Shown here: positions 1 to 7,357 of the stretch, one piece after another
Layout: each line of letters opens with the position of its first letter
Numbering within the stretch: position 1 is the first letter of the stretch
Assembly: GCA_028565635.1 (NCBI GenBank)
Contig: JAOXYB010058011.1
Coordinates: 1 to 10,948, forward strand
Length of the DNA: 10,948 nt
Reading direction: 5' to 3'
DNA from: Phoronis ovalis
Lineage: Eukaryota > Phoronida > Phoronidae
Program-made: the position numbers and the translations under genes
The notes under the pieces: model-generated
Told to the model about the DNA's origin: nothing
The model's database searches: none
Seen by the model: the letters and a program-made list of their open reading frames with translations, nothing else

Positions 1-79
1 CTCCCTACTAAGTCCACACCTTAAGTTTGACACCCATAGCTCAAAGCATCTCCAAGTTATGGACGTTTGAAAATTGGAA

Positions 80-158
80 GAAAAAAAAAAGAAAAAAAAA
101 AAGAAAAAAAAAAAGAAAAAAAAAAAAGAAAAAAAAGAAAAAAATTAAGAAAAAAAGA
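80..158. repeat. A-rich low-complexity tract with regularly spaced G
   Basis: Runs of 8 to 12 A are broken by single G at 80, 91, 103, 115, 128, 137 and 149, a spacing of 9-13 nt and mostly 11-12. It translates as a meaningless poly-lysine frame. It may be an expanded (A)nG repeat or the mutated tail of a retroposed element. Confidence 0.9.
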
Positions 159-482
159 TACAATCTCAATAGATTGCACTTGCTGTGCAACCTAATTAGC
201 AGCAAGCAGGGAGTTCTAATAATATTTCTCAGATTTTAGTTCTTATTTGTTCTTAAATGATGTGATTCTAAAAAATAGATGTCTAAAAAATAAAAAAATT
301 TCTGGCAGTTTATAAATAAAATTTAAAAAATCTAAAAAAGCCCTTTTGTATAAAGGAAATTGTCAAAAAAAAGTGAAATTTATATTGTAATTTTATAACT
401 GATTCACTAACAACATTAAGATGACCTGATTCATACAATTAAAATGAGGAGTCTCTGTGCCATTAACAGTAAGCAGATAACA

Positions 483-556
483 GGTAACAGTGGAAATTCA
501 AACAAAATAGCCCGATAGGCCACTCGGGTATAGAGTGGGTATACACGCTTGTTACC
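483..556. repeat. tRNA-sized nested inverted repeat
   Basis: GGTAACA (483-489) pairs perfectly with TGTTACC (550-556), and inside it CCCGA (511-515) pairs with TCGGG (524-528). The total of 74 nt and a 7-bp outer stem mimic tRNA geometry. However, no proper T-arm or A box is visible on either strand and the inner loop is 8 nt. I do not call a tRNA gene. Confidence 0.4.
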
Positions 557-1307
557 AGAGATGTGTGAAAACGTACTTCTTTTTTGTAGACACTACAGAC
601 ACAATAAGAAGACTGCTTAAGTTAGGATAAAGAGCAAAGAGTATCTATTAAACAATCAGATTGATAAGCAATATCATGGAAGCTGTAAAGAATGCCATAA
701 ACAATATTAGCATTGAGTTCATAACCCCAGCATAAAGTTTTTTTTAAATACACAAATGGAGTACATGTCATTTCCGTGCACTGAAGGCTTCTACACAAAC
801 TAAATTTGGATAGTATAATGATATATCATTAGATAAAATATACATGCTACAAAACTCATTTTTTTTGTGACTGAAACACTTCTATTAATTAAAGATATAT
901 AGATAGAGAGAGACCTCTTGAATAAAGGCAGATATGAAGAGTAAAACAGAAGATTAGGTTTGACAGTTAAATAAAACTCCAATTTTGAAAAAAGGCATTC
1001 TAGAACTTAACTGACACAACTGACTGATTGTTACAAAAAGCTTTAAGTTAATATTTTCTCATATTTTGATTAAGAGGCTTGGTACTCATTGATTAAATTA
1101 ACACTTGATACACATTGTTTTCTTAATAATATAAAAAAGGAACTGCATACAAAAATCAGTCATGATCAGCTATGAAAATCAACTTAGAACCAACACTGAA
1201 CACAAAAGTTCACATTAAATGTAGTATTAATATCACAAGTTAGAATAAATATTCCAAAATTGAAAATTAAATACATATTACAATTTTTACAAGTCACAAA
1301 GAGAAGA

Positions 1308-1316
1308 TAAAGATGG
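1308..1316 (+). promoter_or_regulatory. Kozak-like start context
   Basis: The bases around the ATG (ATAAAGATGG) have A at -3 and G at +4. This supports translation starting at 1313 rather than at the in-frame internal ATG (residue 15). Confidence 0.45.
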
Positions 1317-1557
1317 GAAGCGACGGACACCAAGTGTTCTTACAAAATAGGGGAATGATCGATGATGAATTTTCTGTGATATGTGGAAGTATAGCAGCTC
1401 TAATATTGCTCAGTGTCTCAATAGTGACATTAACCTGTTGCTGCCACAAGAAAAAGGATTCAAAAAACCAGTGGACGGAGGATCAGGAAAAGGGTACCAT
1501 CCAGGAATATGGCTACCTAGATCCAGAGCGAAGTTTTGCATCACCAAGGCTGATAAT
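1313..1557 (+). CDS. Membrane-protein exon 1: start codon and transmembrane segment
   Basis: The start ATG sits in a strong Kozak-like context (AAGATGG, A at -3 and G at +4). The frame encodes a short polar N-terminus, the hydrophobic segment (residues 21-44), Cys-Cys-Cys, the HKKK stop-transfer cluster and the first tail residues with YGYLDPE. The exon ends at the strong donor GTAAGT (1558) in phase 2. The open frame runs upstream of the ATG for about 13 codons before an in-frame TAA, and a possible acceptor (TTTTTACAAG, ending 1291) lies in that stretch. The exon could therefore be internal in a longer transcript. Confidence 0.85.
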
Positions 1558-4500
1558 GTAAGTAGCATAGCCAAGTTTTCAGTGAATCTTCTATTCTCTA
1601 AACCATTATGAGAGCCAACTTTTAGTTTAGAAACAAGCCATGTGCAAGAATTTTGTTCCTTAAATTATATTCTCACAGTAACATGGATTTACACTTTTCC
1701 AAATGAGTTCATTTTATTAAATGCATTTCTTTTTTTTAAATCAGAGATGGAAAAAATTCTCGAATAACTATAAAAGACAAAAGAACTGGGGAGCATCGAA
1801 GACTAAGTGATGGAGAATTTCTACATCCACTGTCGATGGAAAGACATTCCAGAAAAAAAACAGACAGAAAAACTGCTCAAGAATTTAATGAATCAGTAAT
1901 GGGAAGAGTATGTACATTTGAGGAAATAATTCATTTGACCTGCATATAAAGTAATGCTTACGGCACTGGTAAAAATGACATATCTCATCATAGATATTTA
2001 TGCACTTTATACATATCACATTTTAATAACTTTAGTATTAAATTCATACAAAATATCAGTTTTTCCATTAGGAACTTAGTCAGAAAAAATCTAGTACATA
2101 TTCATATCATTCTGTAGCTGTACTACTACCTAAACCACTAAATGAGCTGAATGTGTTTTGTGCTCAGCATTTTTCTCTTCAACTGCTCAATTTATGATGA
2201 AACTATCAAGTTATTTAGTTATCTTCAGTGACCACTTGTCTGACGTTTGTCGAAATTATTACCATTCATGCAGGTTATACGTTGTTTCATACATTTTGTT
2301 TGTTGCTATACATGTTTACATTAATCCTCCATGATATACACTATTTGTAATATGTTTACATCACAGTGATCAGTGGCACAATGGATAAGAATACTGGCTT
2401 GTTTGTTTCATGACCGTGCACGATGGCTGTGAGCTTGAATCTAGCCAAAACTGCAGTTCATTTTTTTAAAAATTAGTTTTCCTTTTTTTCCCTTTGATAT
2501 ATTCTTAATTTTATGATTATTAAATGTCTAGCTTTTTCAAGGTATTCATTATTGGCACCAAAGAAAAGGTTTGTCAAAAGTGATTGAACGCCACCTTTTG
2601 GACACTCTCTGCGAAATGTCACAATTTTTTCATAAAAAATGCCATCCACATATTGCACTAACCTTCATTTTGTGACAAATTAAGCCCACTTTCAAATAAA
2701 AGTGTGATATTCATGTGGTCACCACACGAAAAATACGTGTCATAAGAACACTTTGTAATATACTCTAAGAAATTTTTTTGTATGAAGTGTGTCCTATTTA
2801 TTTTTCATTTCTGAAGTCTAAATTTTTACACATGAATTTCAATTATTTTGACTTTCTTTTCCAGATTTTCAGGATTTAAGTGTTTATAGTGGAAGGTGCA
2901 TATTCAAATGTAGGAAGACACTTTTTGACAGTTACTTTATCTTTGTTACAAAGACATTAAAAATATCCTTGATAGTTCACCTCTATATACTAGGTGGTCC
3001 GATATAGGATAAAAATATTTTATTTTAACACACTGTTTACTTTTTTTATGGTGTAACACTTATGTTTACACAGAAATCTAATTCAATTCTTTTGAGCATA
3101 GCAAATGAACATTGTATTTGTAATACAAGAGCTACTATTATTTCAGGGAAATTCTACAAAGAGTCAGCTGTCTTTTAAGGACAGAAATCAGAATGGGCAC
3201 TGCCAAGTACAGGAAGGTTCTCTGCCTGTTCAACACAGGATTCCTATTGTTCACCTGAACCACAACGGCAGCCAAGTACATCATGAACCATTTCTCACAA
3301 GTTCAAGGGACACAGCAACTCATGCAGAGAGAAGTTTTAGGTACAACTGTGTAGACAGGACATGACACAAAATAGACAAAAATGTTAAAAGCTTCTACTG
3401 TATTTTAGCTTAATATTTAAAATAGACTACACACATTCATAATAAAATCAGCAACTTTTAACAAAAAAATTGAATTGGATAACGTCCCATAAAGATTCTG
3501 TTAAAAACAAAATTTTAAATAATTTTATTCAGGCATGAACCCAATTATAATGGTGACACTACAGCCAGCATAGATCGAATCAGTAGTCACATCCCATACT
3601 CGCAAGCAGGAGGGATGCATGTTGAAAAGATCACCAAAGTTAGCCATAAAGGAGGAGTTGGCCAAGAAATGGTTTCAACAGTTAGCACAATAGAAAGAAG
3701 AGAATCAGACATGACCAGAATAAATAGAACACTGTAAGCACTAAACAACTGCATGAGTGTATGTTAAAATATTTTGTATTTATAATAATTATCATCTTAA
3801 AATTAGTTAAACAACAGCAATATATGAAGAATATGCAAAGCTATTTTCGGAACCTTATTGCCAATTTTGAGGCAGTAAAATCTGTCCTACACAGACAAAT
3901 CATTTAAAGTTTCTTAGATAATTTTAAGGTTGACAGATTTCAAATTTATTACTAGTGTTTTGTTGGATTCTTGTTTTAGACCTGATGTAGTACATTCAGC
4001 AAGCACAGAAGATGACTACTTTGGTGCAATTGAAAGAAACTCGGAATTGTTGTCTTCGGTGAGTAAAACATCAGCTACAGTCATTTAACTTTAAATAAAC
4101 AATTTAAAACCAGATATTTAAACATTGCTTGATATCATCTTTGATAACAGAATAAATACTAACTTCCTGTTCTGTGACAATGCATGAACAGGATGTATGC
4201 TACTTTTGTTATCAATTCAGTTTCAAAGACCACCACCTCCACTGAATCGTAGTAAGAGAGGTAGACGGCCACCCAGACGACCACTTTCGTCTAGAACAAG
4301 CCAAAGTGAAGAGTTGGCGGTATCACCACTGAACGAGTGGAATAGTATGTTTGATGATTTCTCATTTGGACCTGCAATGACATCACCGACTGCTCAAACA
4401 AAAATGGTATATGAATATCGAGCAGGTTCTCGACCTGGTAAGTCAACAAAAATGCAATATTTTGTTAAATGAATGTTTGCTTTTAAAAACAACTCCAAAA

Positions 4501-6524
4501 AACACTAGTCACAGTAATTACATTCGCATTCATTTTACCTTCTAAATATCCTTAGAAATCATCAAAATTACCCATTTTTAATATATACTAACTTTTTAGG
4601 GTGTTTTTGAGTATTTCCATAACATTTAACCTTTGACTTTCAAACCTCAAGGCCATAATAGGTACTTTTCTCTGGTGACTTGCCATAGCTAGTATACTTT
4701 ATTAAAGAAATGACATGACCCAGTCAACTTTTCAGGTTCATCCAGTTTTAAGAAAGTTACAAGAGAGGTGATGCCAGATGGATCAATTGTGGAAACTACG
4801 GAATCATCAAGTGGAGATGTTGATGATATACAAAGAAAATGTTTCGCTAATAAGTTGGATACTCCGACGATTGACGAAGTTGAAGAACCCACTGGTATAT
4901 GATCTAGTCCATATAATGAATATTCCTTGAATACCTATAAAATTAAATATTTTTGGCATCTTATTTCATGTTAACCAACTTGAGAAATCAACTTTCTTCC
5001 CTTTTATCAATTTCTATTTTTAGTAAAATTTATGAACTATAAACCTGTGCAGTTCATAAGTTAATATAAATATGTCAACTCATAAAAGATTTAGCCATTA
5101 GATGAAGATAGCCAGACTCGACAGATAAATTAGGTTTTTTTCCATACTTTAGAGTCTTATGATGATATCACTTGTGAGACCTTGCGAAGAAACAGAAGAA
5201 TGTCCCAGAATAAATATAAATATGCGTAAGTAAAGTGCAGAGAAAAACACTGTAATAATCTCACCAAGACTGTAGCATAAAAGGTTGCAATTGATTCAAT
5301 GTGACTTGGCATGTGAGCCTGATGTAACAGCACAGCCTGGAGCACATCATACCTTAAATGCAAAAGTTGCTTAGGATATCTGCTTTTAAGCAATTTACAG
5401 TGTGAATTATATTTAATTACAAATCTGGGGATATTCCTGTCATCTAGAATCCCTCATTGTTGAAACATAACTATAAGTACAAGGTTATTGTTCATTTCAG
5501 TAAGTGTTGCAAACTTTACCTTTTTATGACATCTGCACCAGTTTTATAAAAACTAGCATCAAAGGCATCTTTATAAAAACTATGCATATTAAGTTATTTT
5601 TATGCTGCCATGTCTCAACCCATTTATTGCCCTATCTGCAAAATACAGTAGGTATCTATACTTAAGAGGGAAATCCCTAGATATCGACATCAAGCAGTTT
5701 ATTCAAATGAGTTTGAGATTTTGACAGTCATCAAGGCTTTATACATTAGTATGATGGTTCTTTTCAGATTTGATGATGCTGAGCTAAATACACTTCAAAG
5801 ACGAAAGAAGGGAGAAAAACTAGTCAAGCAGTTTCCGTTAGTACTTTCACACCTGATTTGAGGTTGCATAAAATATTTCCTTTCGCATGCGTGTATAAGA
5901 TATTATCTCGTGGACAAAAACGTAAAATATTTCTTTTCTCCTTGTGCATGAAATCTTATGCAAAAGCAAATAATGTTTCTTTTCTTACGCGTAAGATGTA
6001 ATCTGTTCCTTTCATAGGGTTCTGACACAACTAACACAGTACACTGACAGTAATATTTACTCTCTAATTTCAAGGTTATTTTTTTTTGTTTAGGGTGGGA
6101 AACGTGCCTATACCAATAACAACCGAAGACCAGTTTTTCAAGTGTAAGTAGTGATGTTAGGTTACATTAACCGGTACATGAAAACAAATTTTTTTTACAA
6201 AGCTCAAAGCTTATCAAGCACTCAGGATAGCACATAATAGATACTGGACTAGCGTAATACGTAAAACTCGGATATAGTTGTTCTAAAATTAAATTATAAA
6301 TTTTCTATTGCTTAAGTGTTCAAGGAAATTTAAGCATTTTGCCTCTTGATTGAGAAGGAGCAGTTTTCTTCATACTGGTTCAGCTGTATAATAAAAACTT
6401 TTACTCTTTTCATTAAACAGCACTAAGAAGACAAGTGGTCAGAAGACATGACAGACCAGGAGGGCGTCTAGAATTAGACCAATATGGAAACCTCATTATG
6501 CGAGGCCATTCCATCAAAGCATAG
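1313..6524 (+). CDS. Single-pass membrane protein with long cytoplasmic tail, 11 exons, unrecognised family
   Basis: Joined exons are 1313-1557, 1745-1907, 3147-3340, 3533-3733, 3980-4058, 4221-4437, 4736-4894, 5153-5225, 5768-5836, 6094-6143 and 6421-6524, giving 1,554 nt, 517 residues and TAG. All introns are GT-AG, phases agree at every junction, and no internal stop occurs. Residues 1-20 are polar with no signal peptide. Residues 21-44 form one hydrophobic segment ending in CCC (possible palmitoylation), followed by HKKK, so the likely topology is N-outside, C-inside. The tail (45-517) is hydrophilic, rich in Ser, Thr, Arg and Lys, probably largely disordered, with a polyproline/arginine stretch at 295-316 and tyrosine motifs such as YGYL (66-69), DDYF (279-282), VYEY (in exon 6) and YDDI (422-425). 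I do not recognise the family; an adaptor or adhesion-receptor tail is a guess. An ectodomain encoded further upstream cannot be excluded, because the outside part is so short. The gene appears to lie inside an intron of the minus-strand ASH2 gene. Confidence 0.85.
1745..1907 (+). CDS. Membrane-protein exon 2: basic juxtamembrane tail
   Basis: The acceptor is a long T-run ending TTTAAATCAG and the donor is GTATGT at 1908. The exon completes the split codon AT|A (Ile82) and leaves in phase 0. It encodes residues 83-136, which are strongly basic (KDKRTGEHRR, HSRKKTDRK). That is typical of a cytoplasmic juxtamembrane region that could contact acidic lipids. Confidence 0.85.
1908..3146 (+). other. 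Intron 2 of the membrane-protein gene (1,239 nt)
   Basis: It is several times longer than most sister introns and holds the SINE-like relic at 2367-2446. A 61-codon minus-strand frame at 2473-2658 resembles no protein I know. TATGTTTACA occurs at 2351-2360 and again at 3061-3070. No ASH2 SPRY exon was found on the minus strand. Confidence 0.7.
2367..2446 (+). mobile_element. Decayed tRNA-derived SINE head
   Basis: An A-box match TGGCACAATGG (2374-2384, consensus TRGYNNARNGG) is followed by GATAAG and, about 50 nt later, a B-box-like AGCTTGAATCT (2432-2442, against GGTTCGAATCC). Spacing and flanking bases resemble an arginine-type tRNA. The anticodon arm is not foldable and the B box is mutated, so it is a relic, not a working tRNA. 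It lies in the longest intron of the membrane-protein gene. Confidence 0.55.
3147..3340 (+). CDS. Membrane-protein exon 3: His/Asn/Gln-rich tail segment
   Basis: The acceptor is TTATTTCAG and the donor is GTACAA at 3341 (phase 0 in, phase 2 out). It encodes residues 137-200 with many His, Asn, Gln and Ser and no hydrophobic core. The frame stays open about 20 nt past the donor and stops at TGA, so an unspliced form would truncate the tail. The preceding intron, 1,239 nt, is the longest of this gene. Confidence 0.82.
3533..3733 (+). CDS. Membrane-protein exon 4
   Basis: The acceptor is TTTTATTCAG and the donor is GTAAGC at 3734. It completes AG|G (Arg201), encodes residues 202-267 and leaves in phase 2. 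The peptide is polar and rich in Ser, Thr and Ile, with a Gly-Gly-Met/Gly-Gly-Val alternation and a charged ERRESDMTR end. No known domain is visible. Confidence 0.85.
3980..4058 (+). CDS. Membrane-protein exon 5: acidic tyrosine motif
   Basis: The acceptor is TTGTTTTAG and the donor is GTGAGT at 4059. It completes CT|A (Leu268) and encodes 269-294, leaving in phase 0. It contains TEDDYFGAIE, a tyrosine preceded by acidic residues. This is the type of site that tyrosine kinases phosphorylate, which is an inference from composition only. Confidence 0.83.
4221..4437 (+). CDS. Membrane-protein exon 6: proline/arginine-rich SH3-ligand-like segment
   Basis: The acceptor is ATCAATTCAG and the donor is GTAAGT at 4438, in phase 1. 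It encodes residues 295-366. It opens with FQRPPPPLNR and continues with GRRPPRRPL, which combine PxxP and flanking Arg as in SH3-domain ligands. An acidic/aromatic stretch (NEWNSMFDDFSFGP) and a VYEYR motif follow. This is the largest coding block after exon 1. Confidence 0.85.
4736..4894 (+). CDS. Membrane-protein exon 7: Ser/Thr and acidic segment
   Basis: The acceptor is CTTTTCAG and the donor is GTATAT at 4895. It completes G|GT (Gly367), encodes 368-419 and leaves in phase 1. The sequence changes from basic (FKKVTRE) to Ser/Thr-rich and acidic (ETTESSSGDVDD, IDEVEEP), which resembles casein-kinase-type phosphorylation stretches. Confidence 0.83.
5153..5225 (+). CDS. Membrane-protein exon 8: YDDI motif and basic run
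   Basis: The acceptor is CATACTTTAG and the donor is GTAAGT at 5226. It completes G|AG (Glu420), encodes 421-443 and leaves in phase 2. The SYDDI tyrosine motif fits the YxxPhi pattern used by SH2 or adaptor proteins, and it is followed by LRRNRRMSQNKYKY, strongly basic. Confidence 0.82.
5226..5767 (+). other. Intron 8 of the membrane-protein gene (542 nt)
   Basis: It has clear splice sites at both ends. The open minus-strand frame at 5157-5393 shows no recognisable protein. I see nothing else in it. Confidence 0.7.
5768..5836 (+). CDS. Membrane-protein exon 9
   Basis: The acceptor is GTTCTTTTCAG. It completes GC|A (Ala444) and encodes 445-466, including LQRRKKGEKLVK. The chosen donor GTTAGT at 5837 (phase 2) is weaker than the others. 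A second GT at 5841 (GTACTT) would leave in phase 0 and shift the frame of exons 10 and 11, giving a different, shorter end. Confidence 0.72.
5868..6010. repeat. Degenerate repeat cluster with palindromes inside intron 9
   Basis: Three imperfect units begin near 5868, 5921 and 5967. Each has an AAATATTTC/AATGTTTC-TTTTC core followed by a short palindromic or TGCATG-like piece and an AAGAT/AAATCT end. The third carries a perfect 14-nt palindrome TCTTACGCGTAAGA (5983-5996) and the first carries CGCATGCG (5884-5891). Divergence between units is high. Confidence 0.4.
6094..6143 (+). CDS. Membrane-protein exon 10 (50 nt)
   Basis: The acceptor is a T-rich run ending TTGTTTAG and the donor is GTAAGT at 6144. 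With phase 2 entry it completes CC|G (Pro467) and encodes VGNVPIPITTEDQFFK, leaving in phase 1. The exon is also open in the alternative frame produced by the other exon 9 donor, so the C-terminus depends on that splice choice. Confidence 0.72.
6421..6524 (+). CDS. Membrane-protein terminal coding exon 11
   Basis: The acceptor is CATTAAACAG after a T-rich stretch. It completes T|CA (Ser484), encodes a basic end (LRRQVVRRHDRPGGR) and then LELDQYGNLIMRGHSIKA, and ends at TAG (6522-6524). Exon total and phase agree with an intact 517-residue frame. Confidence 0.8.
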
Positions 6525-6995
6525 GAAAATAAAAGGTGTTTTCACAATGGAATGGAAACCAATAAGGGCACACCAATATCAGAGATTGAGTGCACAGTGA
6601 TATTAAAATGAAAACGAGAAACAATGTAAATAATCTAACATTTGCTCACTGCCTTTGTTGGTTATTAGAAAACAAGATAATACACTTTAATATGAAAAAT
6701 CATTTTCTAGCATCAAATGCATGAAATTAGTAAACATGTTATTGATATCTATCTGTAATTGTGTATTTAATATTTCCTGTGTTTCAGCGATTATTCCCAA
6801 ACTATAGACACATTGTAATGTAAATCTTCCTTATACTTTTTGTGCAATATATAAATTTAAGGATAGGTACAGGTACAGATTCTATGAGGGAAGGAATCCT
6901 AATTAGTAACAGAATAAGCTCAAGTTTTTTTTTCTTTTGTTTCACTTATATTCATTATTTTGTAGGTATTTGTAAATAAAATGGATAAACAACAA
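6525..6995 (+). other. Probable 3' untranslated region of the membrane-protein gene
   Basis: AT-rich sequence without coding potential runs from the TAG to just after the AATAAA at 6975-6980. The cleavage point, about 10-30 nt downstream of that signal, is inferred. I see no coding exon of the minus-strand gene here. Confidence 0.6.
6975..6980 (+). promoter_or_regulatory. Polyadenylation signal AATAAA
   Basis: A canonical AATAAA hexamer lies about 450 nt after the stop codon. TGTA elements occur just upstream (6961 and 6971), which fits cleavage-factor binding. It is the only canonical hexamer in the 3' UTR. Confidence 0.65.
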
Positions 6996-7163
6996 ATACT
7001 ATATTAGTTCTTATAGAACTTTGTCAGATCTTCCCAGATCCAAGTATATCAACTCTGTCATACGAGTTAATTCTCTCACGCAGCATTGGTCCACACAATG
7101 ACTGTAAGAGTAAACTAAAGTGTTTTAAATACACTCAAATCACTTTTAAATGACGCAACTCAC

Positions 7164-7357
7164 CTTATCCTTATAGGTAGAAGGTAACAGTTTTGTTGGT
7201 GCCTCTGGGTAGGGAAGACTGATAAGGAATCCAAGCACATCCCCTTCTCCATATCTCTCACTATAATGCTTGCCTCTGCTCTGGTGGAATCTGGTGCCTT
7301 TCCGAGAGCGCCAGGAATAACTAAATTTGTCATAGCCACATGGTGCTTGCAAGTTAC
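7164..7357 (-). CDS. ASH2L: ASH2 exon: SPRY, last one found in the window
   Basis: It completes G|GT and reads [20 protein letters not shown], then [20 protein letters not shown] and LGF. It ends TYKDK at a good donor (GTGAGT, phase 0), exactly where vertebrate TYKDKALIKFKSY continues. Reading through the donor gives five residues and TAA (7148-7146). Good donor and conserved end imply that downstream exons exist. Confidence 0.95.

Larger units (their letters stand above)
1..1312. other. Non-coding stretch upstream of the membrane-protein gene
   Basis: I see no exon on either strand. It holds an A-rich tract (80-158) and a nested inverted repeat (483-556); otherwise it is ordinary AT-rich sequence. 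In the nested-gene model it contains the membrane-protein promoter and 5' UTR and is also ASH2 intron. The frames at 27-239 (plus) and 800-982 (minus) are low-complexity or chance translations. Confidence 0.6.

Noticed and set aside
27-239. Plus-strand 70-codon frame
   Set aside because: It is almost entirely Lys/Arg from the A-rich tract and has no splice or family support.
800-982. Minus-strand 60-codon frame
   Set aside because: Hydrophobic chance composition in AT-rich sequence; it shows none of the missing ASH2 SPRY residues.
1381-1611. Second plus frame overlapping exon 1
   Set aside because: Shadow of exon 1 in another frame; the exon 1 frame joins cleanly to ten further exons.
2367-2446. 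Functional tRNA-Arg gene
   Set aside because: The B box is mutated and neither acceptor nor anticodon stem pairs, so only a tRNA-derived relic is supported.
4689-4892. Minus-strand 67-codon frame
   Set aside because: Antisense shadow of exon 7 of the plus-strand gene.
5157-5393. Minus-strand 78-codon frame as a missing ASH2 exon
   Set aside because: It overlaps exon 8 in antisense, has no SPRY residues and lacks suitable splice sites.
7006-7020. Hairpin AGTTCT-TAT-AGAACT as a transcription terminator
   Set aside because: Only a 6-bp stem, and intrinsic terminators do not apply to this type of gene; the AATAAA upstream explains the 3' end.
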